DNA of 64,000 bases from Prevotella dentasini JCM 15908 (lineage in GTDB: Bacteria; Bacteroidota; Bacteroidia; Bacteroidales; Bacteroidaceae), in the NCBI RefSeq assembly GCF_000614065.1, contig NZ_BAKG01000009.1, forward strand, positions 1 through 64,000. The letters are read 5' to 3'. Position numbers and translations under genes: made by a program. Below are positions 1 to 9,385 of the stretch, piece after piece (position 1 is the first letter of the stretch; each line of letters starts with the position of its first letter). Below the pieces are notes generated by a model that ran no database searches, was not told the origin of the DNA, and worked only from the letters and a program-made list of their open reading frames with translations.

Positions 1-37
1 CCCTGTCCGCTGCCCCGTCCTGCGCCATGTCTTGTAT

Positions 38-436
38 CGGACAGACACGCGGTCTGTCCCTACAGGTTGTGTGGCAGTTTTTCGTGTTTATTGGTTTTGG
101 GGATGTGTCCCCCATTGTTATATATTTTGGGGATACATCCTGTCTTGCAGTCAATCTGTAGGGACAGGCCCCGTGCCTGTCCGCTCCTCCGTCCTGCCAT
201 TATGTCTTGTATCGGACAGACACGCGGTCTGTCCCTACAGGTTGTGTGGCAGTTCTTCGTGTTTATTGGTTTTGGGCATGCGGTGGCGTATGTCCCTGCA
301 TTATATGTAAGATGATAATCTGTTTTTTATCTTTATTTTGTCTTACAATCTATCTGTAGGGACAGGCCCCGTGCCTGTCCGCTCCCCGTTCTGCTCCCAT
401 TTCTTGTATCGGACAGACACACGGTCTGTCCCTACA
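38..436. repeat. Family A palindromic repeats in 175-197 bp units
   Basis: Five family A elements lie at 38-65, 156-183, 213-240, 354-381 and 410-436. Those reading GTAGGGACAGG..CCTGTCC face those reading GGACAGAC..GTCTGTCCCTAC, so each pair is inverted. The stretch beginning CTTGTATCGG recurs at 31, 206 and 403, showing amplification of a larger unit that also carries the linker GGTTGTGTGGCAGTT (first two copies). Another element seems to be cut by the window start. Short reading frames here are by-products of the repeats. Confidence 0.9.
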
Positions 437-440
437 GGTT

Positions 441-780
441 GATTGGCGTCTATTTGTTTTTGGCTTGGGACATGCGGGAGGGTTGCCCTCGCTGCAAGAC
501 GAACGATATTGCTGCTGCCGATTTCCGTTTTCTGCGGATTGGTGCGTGAGAAACGGGAGGAAGCTGTCGGCTGTCTTCGCTGCCTGTACTCCCCTACCCT
601 ATTTCCCTGCCGATGTTCCTGCTGCGGATTTTGCGCCTGTCAAGGAGAATGCAGCAGGACATTCAAGACCGTTACACGGAATGGTGGAAATCAGGATGGG
701 CGGATCGGCTGTTTCTTGTTGGTAGCAGCAGAACAGCCTTTTCGCAAGCCGAAATCATGCCGTAGACTATTTTCGTGCGG
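441..780. other. Gene-free stretch, nothing recognised
   Basis: GC-rich sequence between the family A units and the AT-rich array. Reading frames of 86 and 113 residues exist but overlap each other, are Cys/Arg-rich and resemble no family I know. I see no gene here. Confidence 0.5.
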
Positions 781-1205
781 ATAAATATAGATGTGTATAA
801 AGTGCTTTTCATGTTTATATCGTTTTATCTTGTTATTATAAAATGATAAAATGTGAATATACAAATAATTTCTTTATATCTTTGTGTTTCTATTCTTATA
901 TGTATAGAATGATAAATATAAAAATAATAGAATTTATTTTAATTTCTTTATTTCTTTATTTTGTTGTCTTTATATGATAACAAACAAACATGTAAATATT
1001 ATATTAATTGATTTATTTCTTTATGATATTGTATTGAAAACATAAAATGTAAATATATTGATAACGTTTTAATATCTTTGTTTTGTCGTATTGTTATCTT
1101 AAAATGATAAAACAGAAATATATTTATATTTAGTTTAATTGTTTATTTCTTTATCCTTATCCGTTAAAATGGTAAAACGTAAATATTCAAATATATATTT
1201 ACACT
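781..1205. repeat. AT-rich degenerate tandem array (~65 bp units)
   Basis: About 425 bases of extreme A+T inside GC-rich surroundings. Units begin near 839, 906, 974, 1037, 1099 and 1166 with variants of AAAATGATAAAA or AAAATGTAAATAT and end in TTTATTTCTTTAT-like tracts, giving a 62-68 base period. Divergence between units is high. Two units contain TATCTTTG, which resembles a Bacteroidetes -7 element, but no gene follows. Such iteron-like arrays occur in replication or partition regions; that reading is inference only. Confidence 0.6.
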
Positions 1206-1417
1206 CTTTAGAGGAGATTGCTTGCACTTCCTGTCCCCTATAGATGAAGACGGCTTGCAGCTCGGAAAGAAACTGTAAAGCTTTGGCCGGAGAGTTCTGC
1301 GGTGCGGGTCAGGCGTTGTTCCTGTATCGCTCCTGCCTTTGCATTGTCGGCAGCCGGGGAGTCAGCTTTGGAATTATGGGTATGGTAATGGAAAAGATAA
1401 AAGACGTGGGCGTGTTT

Positions 1418-2058
1418 ATGTTTTTATATAAATATCTTTGAGTAAGAGTGTGGCTCTGTTTTTTTGTACAGGCTTGTCTGCTGCTTCCGACTTTCTCCTT
1501 GTCGGTCTGGCCGGTCTGGCTTGGGAGTGGGATGCAATGGCAGCAATCCGGCAAATGCTGAAGCTGCCAAGGACTGCTGAATATCGGCAGCAGATAGTCT
1601 GGCGAGGAATTTGGGGCGATAAACGCTGTATGTTTTTATATAAATATGGATGTAGATGCCCGGCTTTTCTGTTTTGTGGTAGCAACAAAGTCCACTTTTT
1701 GTCCTTGTTTATGTATTTATGTAAATCCGTCTTTCCTTTTTCTGATAAAAATGTTTCCGTATAAGTTTGCAGGTTTCATTTTAATCTTGTATTTTTGTAT
1801 CGGTAAATGAATCGCTATGATTTTATATAGGTAAATATATATTTATGGCTTTCCGTGTTGCCGTGCGCTGTTTGTATTTGTTGGTTTGAAAATGTATCTA
1901 TTCCTTGGCGTGGAAATATCTTTATATAAAAATGGGATAGTTACTCTTCTGTTTATATTCTTAGGCGAAGAGAGGATTATGTTTTTATATAAATATCTTA
2001 GGTGCGTCCGAATGTCTTTCCGTTAAAATATCATTGGTGTTTTATATAAAAATATATT
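1418..2058. repeat. Dispersed ATGTTTTTATATAAATAT motif
   Basis: The motif ATGTTTTTATATAAATAT occurs at 1418-1435, 1630-1647 and 1979-1996, with relatives at 1915-1935 and 2038-2056. The first and third copies continue as CTT. Between copies the sequence is unrelated and GC-richer. The function is unknown. No convincing gene lies between 1206 and 2368. Confidence 0.6.
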
Positions 2059-2190
2059 TGATGGGCAGATGGACAGAATGTTGTTGCGGATAGGGCAGAC
2101 GGTCTAGTCGGCATGGCGGGAGAAGAAAGTAGGCCAGGGGCAGGCGATACATGCGAACATGCAGATTGGTGCAGAAAGTCTGTGCAGACG

Positions 2191-2292
2191 GCATGCAAGA
2201 GATGCAGTGGCATGCAGTTAGAAACAAATTCCCGGCATGCACGAGATGCGTAAACGGCGTATTGGACAGAGCTGCCGGCATGCAGGGCATGC
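2191..2292. repeat. Cluster of five GCATGC palindromes
   Basis: GCATGC occurs at 2191, 2210, 2235, 2278 and 2287, within 102 bases and directly upstream of the first gene of the window. Two more CATGC half-copies lie at about 2149-2163. Variants read GGCATGCA followed by AGAGATGC or CGAGATGC, so a longer, partly conserved unit is repeated. Confidence 0.5.
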
Positions 2293-2368
2293 GGTGGAGA
2301 GTCATAAATATGTGCGTGGAGAGTGATAATATATTAAGGTGGAAACAAGAAAAAGAAAGGACAAGAAT

Positions 2369-3070
2369 ATGAAGTTAGAAAGATTCCGGGTCAGTCCGAA
2401 GGCTGACGAGACAATGAACTGGGCATTAGGCATCGCACTGGCGGCCTATGCGCTCTCGTTTCTGGACAACTATTTTTCTCCTGCCAACGACGGTCAGGAA
2501 CCGTTGGTGCAGCTTTTCGCCTCGGCAGTGAACCCCGACGTGCTGTCGATAGTGGAGATGGTGCTGAAGCTGGGCGGTACGCTCGTCATCATGGAAAACC
2601 TGCGCCGCTGCCTTGTCCGGGAGGGACGCTACTTCCTGCAACTGGCAGTGGTACTGCTGATGGTGCTCATGACGCTGCTCGGCGTGGTAGGCTGTCTGCC
2701 GGACGGTACGGTGATGGATGCCGAGGGAACAGTCAGTCAGACGGCCCTTGGAGTTTTCCAAAACCGTTTCTTCTTTTGGGACAGTGTCGCCATCTTCCTG
2801 AACGAGGTGTTCCTCGGCGTGGGGCTGATGCGCTTCTATGCCGGGCTGATTCGCCTCTACGGTCTGTCGCTCTTCTGCGCCCCGCTGCTGGCACAGCTTG
2901 GCAGCTTCGGTGTCTACTATGTATATACCGAGGTGGGCGGAGTAACGATGAACACCATTCAGACGCTGGCGAGCATTAACAACTATGCCAGTGTCGTGTT
3001 GGCGGTACTTCCGCTGGTGCTGATGCGGCTGAGCATGCAGGTTCAGGATGTTGACGGATTGGCGGACTGA
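2369..3070 (+). CDS. Unknown multi-pass membrane protein
   Basis: A protein of 233 residues with no family I recognise. Hydrophobic segments are visible near residues 18-36, 88-108, 145-165, 175-190 and 212-228, so four or five membrane passes are likely. The start at 2369 (MKLERFRVSPKADE) is preferred over an upstream in-frame ATG because the extra residues are only basic and polar. The next gene, after a 158-base gap on the same strand, is also a membrane protein of similar character, so the two may act together. Function cannot be inferred from the sequence. Confidence 0.75.
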   Translation: MKLERFRVSPKADETMNWALGIALAAYALSFLDNYFSPANDGQEPLVQLFASAVNPDVLSIVEMVLKLGGTLVIMENLRRCLVREGRYFLQLAVVLLMVLMTLLGVVGCLPDGTVMDAEGTVSQTALGVFQNRFFFWDSVAIFLNEVFLGVGLMRFYAGLIRLYGLSLFCAPLLAQLGSFGVYYVYTEVGGVTMNTIQTLASINNYASVVLAVLPLVLMRLSMQVQDVDGLAD

Positions 3071-3228
3071 CAGACAGCCTGCCATAGAAACATGCACGGA
3101 GAGTCGGGCTGCCGGGACGGTCAAAAGTGATGCCGCTGAGCGTGCAACCCTGTCGCCGACCTGTATTCCGCACTTTGCGAAAGCCGAGCGGAAAGGATGG
3201 GGAAGGCTCTCGGACAGAATAATATAAA

Positions 3229-3877
3229 ATGAAAACAACCATAACATACACCATAAAGGAGAAGGCTGCCATGACGGCCCTGTTCGCGCTTTTCGTTGCC
3301 GGAATCGTGGGCGACCTGCTTGCCCTGCTGTCTCAGTCGGAGTTTGTCAACGGCGGTGTCTTTACCGAATCGCAGAATCTGACGGGCGACTATTTTTCCC
3401 TCGCTGCCGAGAGCCTTGTGCTGTCGGCAGGGGCCGGAATGGCAGCGTGATTCGCCGCGCAGCCGGCAGGGTAGGGGAGGCGCTGGCTGTCCCGTCGCGC
3501 TGGCTGGCGGTAGCCGTGGTGCTGACGATTGTCTATGTAGCCAGTGCCAAGCTCCCAGTCCTCGTCCTCGGCAGCGACGGCATGCCCTATTGGCTCGACC
3601 TCGTCGGGACGGGTTCGGGGCTTCTCGCCTTTTCGGCATATCCGCTGGGACTTCTCTCGCTGCGCAGGCGCGTCGGTGTAGGCAGGGCCGCAGGCTCGGG
3701 CGCGCGGTGCTGCTGTTCGTTCTGTTCTGGCTGACGGGCGTCGCAATCGTGGCGGTGCAGCTCTTTGCCGATTTGCCCCCGTGGGCTGCTGCAGCCGGTG
3801 TGCTGACAGCCGCCGGATGCCTGACGGTGCATGGTGGAATGGTTTGCAGACTGACGAGTGGAGATGTCGGCAAGTAG
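3229..3877 (+). pseudogene. Unknown membrane protein, reading frame broken twice
   Basis: Three overlapping reading frames (3229-3450, 3447 to about 3700, then to 3877) together give one hydrophobic protein of about 215 residues. Membrane-like segments are AAMTALFALFVAGIVGDLLAL, WLAVAVVLTIVYV and RAVLLFVLFWLTGVAIVAV. Both shifts are in the direction of one lost base, near 3445 and 3700, and both lie in G/C-rich sequence. The first junction reads GTGA, so two overlapping genes with a GTG start is the alternative. I favour one gene with sequence errors, like the many other breaks in this window. The function is unknown; it sits between another membrane protein and a ParA ATPase. Confidence 0.5.
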
Positions 3878-3991
3878 CCGGGCTGCTTGCGTATCAGAGA
3901 CATACACCAAGCGTATATTCCGCGGGGAAACAGGGAGGAAGCCTGTCCGCAGGAACCATTTTTGATAACAATAACAACATATATATAAGCA

Positions 3992-4654
3992 ATGAAGAAT
4001 AGAAAGATTGTTTTTGCCAACCAGAAGGGTGGGGTAGGGAAGAGCACCCTCTGCATGCTCTTTGCCAATTATCTTGCTTGGAAGGGCAAGCAGGTCTGCA
4101 TCATCGATACCGACCTTCAGAAAACCATTTACATGCAGCGGCAGAAAGACCTTCAGGCCTACGAGGACGTGGAAGAGCCCTACACCGTGCAGAGCTTCGA
4201 CGTATCGACGCCCGAACTGATGCAGGAGCTGATGGACTCTGCCTCGGAGGTGGAAGCCTACGTGCTCTTCGACTCGCCGGGCAATGTTAGCGAGGACGGG
4301 CTCGTGCCGCTCTTCGCCAATGCCGACTACATCGTCTGCCCCTACGAGTACGAGGACAAGACGCTCGACTCCACGGGCACGTTCGTGCAGGTAATCAACA
4401 AGCTCAAGGAGCTGATACCCGGCATGCACGCCGAAATCTTCTTCGTCCCCAACCGCATCGACCCGCGTATCGGTACGACAGAGGAGCAGCGTGTGTGGAA
4501 GGAAGCCAACGCCATCTTCCAGAAGGTGGGGAAGGTTACGCCCGTAGTCAACAGCCGTGCCGCCCTCAAGCGCATCGACACCATTCAGCTGCTCGCCAAT
4601 CAGCGCGATGCGGTGAAGGGAGCGTTCGAGTTTATGCTCAGAAAAATGAAGTAA
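3992..4654 (+). CDS. ParA/Soj-family ATPase
   Basis: A 220-residue protein of the ParA/MinD P-loop group, which assorts DNA or protein cargo by ATP-driven cycling. The deviant Walker A motif KGGVGKST is at residues 11-18, the switch region IIDTD at 37-41 and the Walker B-like VLFDSPG at 91-97. It ends cleanly at ordinary family length with no extra DNA-binding domain. The next gene encodes a DUF3408-like protein 46 bases downstream, an arrangement seen at the start of transfer operons of Bacteroidales conjugative elements (TraA-like). No transfer genes follow, so the pair looks orphaned. A role in partition of a chromosome or integrated element is possible. Confidence 0.85.
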   Translation: MKNRKIVFANQKGGVGKSTLCMLFANYLAWKGKQVCIIDTDLQKTIYMQRQKDLQAYEDVEEPYTVQSFDVSTPELMQELMDSASEVEAYVLFDSPGNVSEDGLVPLFANADYIVCPYEYEDKTLDSTGTFVQVINKLKELIPGMHAEIFFVPNRIDPRIGTTEEQRVWKEANAIFQKVGKVTPVVNSRAALKRIDTIQLLANQRDAVKGAFEFMLRKMK

Positions 4655-4700
4655 CAGCACCGAAGTCTATCCACCGAGAGGAACCAACAACAACAAAGCT

Positions 4701-5462
4701 ATGATAAAGAAGAAAGCAAAAGTGATACTCCCCGGCAGCATTTCCTCCATTACCAACAGCGTGCAGGAAGTCCCGAGGACTAAAGTTGAGAATTACAGTG
4801 AGGCCGAACAGCAGCCAATGGAGGAAGCGGCGGAGGCTGCCGAGCCGCAGCCCGCGGTGCCGCAATCCGCAGCGCAGGAGCTGCCGCCCGTCCGGCAAGA
4901 CAGGCATCCCTCGTCCGTACAGGAAGAGATTCCGGCACAGCCCGTTGCCCGGCCCGTATCCCCTGCACCCCAGCCGCGTCTGTCCGGCACCACCTTTGGA
5001 GGACACTATCAGCAGCCTGCCCCCGAACCGAAAGACCGCACCGCCCCTGCGGCCAAGAAACTGCCCAAGGCAGAGGGCAAGCAGCTTGCGCGCGAGTACT
5101 CCATGGCCAAGGACAGCGGTGAGGACAGCTGGCAGCTCTTCCTCGACCTCGCACGCGACTACAAGCAGCGCGACTCCAAGCTCGCCACCGTCTACATAGA
5201 CTCCGACCTGAAGCACATCCTCGACCGCCTGAAGTCGTCGGGCAGCGTCAAGCTCCCTTCCACGGCCATACTCAGTGCCATCGTTGCCCGCTTCGTCTTC
5301 GACCATGAGCAGGAGGTCAAGGATGCCATCTACGGCGACAGCTGCTGTAGGAATCACAATGGTGCAGGGCATACGGGAAGGAAAGTCTACTCTGACAGCA
5401 GGCAGCCTGTCAGCTTGTCCGCCAAGGCAAGCAATCCGCCCGTCAGCCCGTCCACCCGTTAA
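4701..5462 (+). CDS. DUF3408-like partner of ParA
   Basis: A 253-residue frame with a Pro/Gln/Glu-rich disordered region at about residues 25-130 and a basic C-terminal domain at 135-215 (ATVYIDSDLKHILDRLK, then an AIVARFVFDHEQE helix). This resembles the ribbon-helix-helix-like DUF3408 family found beside ParA/TraA in Bacteroidales elements. The last ~40 codons (after IYGDS) look like repeat-derived sequence of the type CCCGTCAGCCCGTCCACCC. If one C were restored in AGCTGCTGTAG near 5345, the protein would end at the TAG at 5348-5350. The listed end is therefore the literal frame and the natural end is probably about 5350. DNA binding is inferred, not shown. Confidence 0.65.
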   Translation: MIKKKAKVILPGSISSITNSVQEVPRTKVENYSEAEQQPMEEAAEAAEPQPAVPQSAAQELPPVRQDRHPSSVQEEIPAQPVARPVSPAPQPRLSGTTFGGHYQQPAPEPKDRTAPAAKKLPKAEGKQLAREYSMAKDSGEDSWQLFLDLARDYKQRDSKLATVYIDSDLKHILDRLKSSGSVKLPSTAILSAIVARFVFDHEQEVKDAIYGDSCCRNHNGAGHTGRKVYSDSRQPVSLSAKASNPPVSPSTR

Positions 5463-5474
5463 CTCGTCAACAAA

Positions 5475-6681
5475 ATGCAATCACTACGACGATTATTCAG
5501 AATAGGAAAAGGCCCGTCCAGCAGTCATACCATGGGCCCGCAGCGCGCAGCGAAGAAGTTTGCCGCACGCCATCAGGAGGCCAGTGCCTTCGAAGTAACA
5601 TTATACGGCAGCCTCGCCGCCACGGGCAAGGGGCACAGCACCGATCAGGCCATCATAGAGGTGCTCGAGCCGATTGCCCCTGTCAGCATCGTCTGGCAGC
5701 CGACGGTCTTCCTGCCCTACCATCAACGGGATGCTATTCAAGGCTCTTGACGCAGCCGGCCGCATCACCGAGGAGTGGACGGTCTACAGCGTCGGGGGCG
5801 GTGCGCTCTCCGAGGGGAAAGGCGATGAAGACGCGTTCCGCGACGCGCCCGTCTACGATCTGACGACGCTCCGCGAGATACAGCAGTGGTGCGTGCGCAA
5901 CGGGCGCGGCTACTGGGAGTATGTCGGACAGCAGGAGGACGAAGGCATCTGGGACTATCTGCGCGAGGTTTGGCAGACGATGCAGGCGGCAGTGGAGCGC
6001 GGCATCGACACCGAGGGCGTGCTGCCCGGTCCGCTGAACCTTGCCCGCAAGGCTTCCACCTATCATATTAAGGCACGCGCCTACAGGCCTGCCATTCAGA
6101 GCCGCGGCATGGTCTATTCCTACGCGTTGGCGGTCAGCGAGGAGAACGCTTCGGGCGGCACCATCGTTACGGCCCCGACGTGCGGTGCCAGCGGCGTAGT
6201 GCCTGCCGTGCTGTACCATCTCGCGAAGGCGCACGAGTTTTCCGAGACAAAGATTCTCCATGCCCTTGCCACGGCAGGACTCTTCGGCAATATCGTCAAG
6301 TTCAATGCTTCCATTTCCGGTGCCGAGGTAGGCTGTCAGGGCGAGGTAGGCGTGGCGTGCGCCATGGCCTCGGCTGCGTCGTGCCAGCTCTTTGGCGGCA
6401 GTCCGTCTCAGATAGAATATGCGGCCGAGATGGGACTGGAGCACCACCTTGGCATGACGTGCGACCCCGTGTGCGGTCTCGTTCAGATTCCCTGCATCGA
6501 GCGCAATGCCTTTGCAGCCTGCCGTGCCCTCGACGCGCAGCTGTATGCGAACTTCAGCGACGGAAACCATCAGGTGTCGTTCGACCATGTGGTGGAGGTG
6601 ATGAAGCAGACCGGCCACGACCTGCCGTCGCTCTATAAGGAGACGAGCGAAGGCGGACTGGCAAAGGAGATGGGCGAGTAG
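5475..6681 (+). CDS. sdaA: L-serine ammonia-lyase (one frame break)
   Basis: L-serine dehydratase of the iron-sulfur type, converting L-serine to pyruvate and ammonia, about 402 residues when repaired. The N-terminal beta domain shows FRIGKGPSSSHTMGP at residues 7-21, typical of the family. The alpha domain shows AVSEENASGGTIVTAPTCGA and cysteines in TCDPVCGLVQIPC, which hold the 4Fe-4S cluster. The frame changes near 5733 in CTACCATCAACGGG, where the family has YHPNGM; two bases seem missing (or one is extra). Everything before and after is intact, so this is probably a sequence error. The gene starts 13 bases after the literal end of its upstream neighbour. Confidence 0.9.
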
Positions 6682-6741
6682 GGGGCGTTTGTTCTTGGCT
6701 GCGATTTAGGCAGAATATATAAGGGGACTTTATATTATAAA

Positions 6742-7060
6742 TATATGGACATGCCCCGTATGTCCGAAAAACATCGAATGACAATGAAATGCCATCCAGT
6801 CTGTAGGGACAGACCTCGTGTCTGTCCGCTGCTGTCGGTTGGTGGTTATGCGTTGAGCGGACAGGCACGGGGCCTGTCCCTACGGGTTGTTTGTAGGCCA
6901 ATGTCTGCTCCTTGTAATATATGGACATGCCGCGTATGTCCGAAAAGCATCGGATGACAATCAAATGCCATTCCATCTGTAGGGACAGACCGCGTGTCTG
7001 TCCGCTATAGTCGGTTGTGGTTATATGGTGAGCGGACAGGCACAGGGCCTGTCCCTACAG
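6742..7060. repeat. Two ~176 bp units, each with a facing family A pair
   Basis: A unit starting ATATATGGACATGCC is present at 6742 and again at 6918. Each copy carries a facing family A pair: 6801-6828 with 6858-6885, and 6977-7004 with 7033-7060. In both, the first hairpin is the A-T type (GGACAGAC..GTCTGTCC) and the second the G-C type (GGACAGGC..GCCTGTCC). The last element provides the stop codon of the gene at 7055-7824. This stretch (6682-7054) holds no gene. Confidence 0.9.
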
Positions 7061-7824
7061 GTATGACTCCGTCATCTCGTCCATGAGGGTCTCGAAATTG
7101 GTGGAGTTGAGGGCGGCGCGGCGGAAGAGCATTTCGAGATTGTCGCCCGAGAGGTCGGGCGTGGCATCGTGGAGCAGGGCCACCATGCGTGAATCATCAG
7201 GCGGTAGATGGTGGGCTGATGCGGAGCGGGTGCCGACGGATTCTGCGTGCCGGAGGAAAGTCCGAGAACGTAAGACTGCATTTGCGTGCGGACGACGGAG
7301 CGGATGGCGAGGGCTACGGGAACGGCCTCGCCCCCGTCGGGCAGGGAATAGCTGGCGTTTCCGGCAATAGGCTCGCCTGCCGGGTCGGCTTGCAGGCTGC
7401 GCTGTACGCTCTCGTTGGTGGGATAGGCGCTGCGAAACTCTGAGACGGGCTGTAGGCGGCCGCCGAGGAGGGCGGACATCTGCCGGCGGTACTCTGCAAC
7501 GACGGTGTCGTAGAGCGGTTTCGATGAGCAGGCGTAGCGCAGGAGCACTTTCGGCGGTGTGGAGGAAGAGAAGTGGCGGCGTCGCATGTCGGCTGCCACC
7601 TCGTCGAAGTTGTCGTGCGTCAGCCGGAGCAGGATGGGGAAGAGGCAGGAGACGAAACGGGCCGACAGCGTGTCGTAGTTGTCGGCAAGCAGCTGCTTGT
7701 AGTCGCGTGGCTGAAGGGGGGATGCGAGACGGCGCGACTCAGCCTGTCCGGCCATGAAACTATGGAAGAATCCGCGTACCATCGTGGCAGCAGTGCGGTG
7801 GGAGGAAAGGTGAGTGAGGTGCAT
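7055..7824 (-). CDS. Unknown protein (one frame break)
   Basis: About 256 residues when repaired. I do not recognise the family. It is soluble-looking with no signal peptide, and contains helical segments such as DYKQLLADNYDTLSARFVSC and PTIYRLMIHA. The frame changes near 7180 (GATTCACGCATGGTGG); after it the protein continues MVALLHDATPDLSGDN and ends MDEMTESYL. Its stop, TAG at 7057-7055, is formed by the first bases of a family A repeat (CCTGTAGGG), so the repeat inserted at, or was placed exactly against, the end of the gene. It is divergent in character from the lipoprotein gene 167 bases upstream on the same strand. Confidence 0.55.
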
Positions 7825-7991
7825 TTTAGTTGACGAGTTTACGGGTTGAAGAGTTGTTTATGACGGATCTACGGATTTACGAGTTGCTTGTCGGGTTGGC
7901 AGACAGGCTGACGGCGCGTTTTCCGCGACAGCCTCTCCTCCTATAGTTCAGGGGGAGAGGCTGGTGCGGTTCGCCGACTCGTCTGTGCAGA

Positions 7992-9128
7992 CTATCTATG
8001 ACCGCCGAAGGAGCCGTTGTTTCTCGGTGCAGACGGGGCCTGCCGTGGGGCAGGGGTCTGGCGGACGGTAGCGGGACTTGTCTGCCGCGACGGTGTCGTC
8101 TGCCGTGTTGTCGGGCTGGTTGCCGGAGAGGTTTGCCGCGGTGTGGCAGTCGGCTGCCTGCTTCCTCCGAACGAGCCTGCCGGCGTATTGGTGTGGCTGG
8201 GCAGCGTGATTGTCTGGCTGTTTCTGTTCGGGTTGGCAGGTCTCCGTCCCGAGGTTGTGCGTCCGTTTCCGTTTCCGGAGCTGTAGGCGTTGGTGCTGCC
8301 GTTGGAGCGGCTGATGTTTCCGTAACTGTTGCTGTTGCGCGTTCCGTTGCCGAAGGTCCGGTTTCCGCTGTTTCCGTTTTTGTTGCTGTTCTGGTTTCCA
8401 TTTCCGTTGTTTCCGTTGCGCGTCCCGTTTCCGAAATTGCGGTTTCCGCCCTTGCTTCCGTTTCCGAAGGTACGGTTTCGCATGGCGTTGTCCGACGGTG
8501 TGCGTCGTCCTGCAAACGTTCCGCTGCCCGTGTTGCGGTTGCTGACCACGGGCTGTCCCGTGCGCTGGCCGAACCGTCCGCGGTAGTAGCTGTCGGCCAT
8601 CTGGTTGCGTCCGCCCCGGTAGGAGTCGTAGTAGACGGGCCGGCGGCGGTAGTAGAGCTGCGGGTCGCTGTAGCGGTCGTAGACTGCGAAGACGTAGGAA
8701 TTGTCGTACCAGTAGACGGGGCGGTAGAAGTAGTCGTAGCCTACGAAGTAGTTGTACTGCGCCGGCGTGAGCACATAGAACAGGTCAGAGTTTCGCCTCT
8801 GCCAGTAGTTGCTGTATATGGAAGCCTCGCCCTGCATGGAGAGCAGGTAGTCGAGGTTGATTTCGTACACGGCCTCGAACTGGCTGTCGGTAAGCCCCAG
8901 TTCGTATGCCATCTTGTCGGAGAGGTAGAAAGCCTTGCGCCTCGCGTCGTCGTATGCCATTCTTCCGTATGCGTAGTCGTATCCGGCATCGTATCCGGAG
9001 GTGTAAACGGCATCTGTGCCGACGACGGTGCCCGTGCTTCCGTCCAGTGCGAGCAGTGTGCTGCAGGAGGTGAGTGTCATCGAGGCTGCTGCCATCGCTG
9101 CCATCTGTAGTATGCTTTTCGTTCTCAT
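7992..9128 (-). CDS. Asn/Gly-rich outer lipoprotein
   Basis: A 378-residue lipoprotein: MRTKSILQMAAMAAASMTLTSC carries a lipobox (LTSC, Cys22). Residues 40-190 are Tyr/Arg-rich (for example YYRRRPVYYDSYRGGR). Residues 200-300 are low-complexity Asn/Gly/Arg/Ser with RTFGNG-type repeats. The tail is Thr/Pro/Arg-rich (RQTSPAT repeats). No catalytic domain is recognisable; a surface-exposed structural or adhesive role is a guess. A clear promoter lies upstream (9155-9185). The repetitive coding sequence makes this locus prone to length variation. Confidence 0.8.
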   Translation of the reverse strand: MRTKSILQMAAMAAASMTLTSCSTLLALDGSTGTVVGTDAVYTSGYDAGYDYAYGRMAYDDARRKAFYLSDKMAYELGLTDSQFEAVYEINLDYLLSMQGEASIYSNYWQRRNSDLFYVLTPAQYNYFVGYDYFYRPVYWYDNSYVFAVYDRYSDPQLYYRRRPVYYDSYRGGRNQMADSYYRGRFGQRTGQPVVSNRNTGSGTFAGRRTPSDNAMRNRTFGNGSKGGNRNFGNGTRNGNNGNGNQNSNKNGNSGNRTFGNGTRNSNSYGNISRSNGSTNAYSSGNGNGRTTSGRRPANPNRNSQTITLPSHTNTPAGSFGGSRQPTATPRQTSPATSPTTRQTTPSRQTSPATVRQTPAPRQAPSAPRNNGSFGGHR

Positions 9129-9154
9129 AATCGTTTTCTTTTTTGTTTATGCTG

Positions 9155-9185
9155 CAAAATTAGCGGATATTTTCCGATTGGGCAA
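9155..9185 (-). promoter_or_regulatory. Bacteroidetes-type promoter of the lipoprotein gene
   Basis: On the minus strand a TTG lies about 20 bases before TAATTTTG (9162-9155), matching the TTTG/TAnnTTTG pattern of the primary sigma factor. The start codon is about 26 bases downstream. Confidence 0.65.
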
Positions 9186-9385
9186 GGGAAGAACGCCTAT
9201 ATCTGCGGGGGAAAGCCCTAAACCGCGCACCGTCCGCCCGTCTGTTTCCGCTGCACCGTGTAGGGAATCCCGAAAGGGTGGGGCAGCCGTCGGCCGATGT
9301 TGCCGGGCGTGCGGCTGTGCAATCGTTTGCCAACGAAAAAGGCTGAAAAACAACAAATTATGAATGTCCGTCGGGAAAGTTGCCT

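Noticed and set aside
1-440. Regularly spaced ~27-base repeats suggesting a CRISPR array
   Set aside because: Repeats alternate in orientation, the spacers are themselves duplicated, and the same repeats occur singly at many other loci. No cas genes are present.
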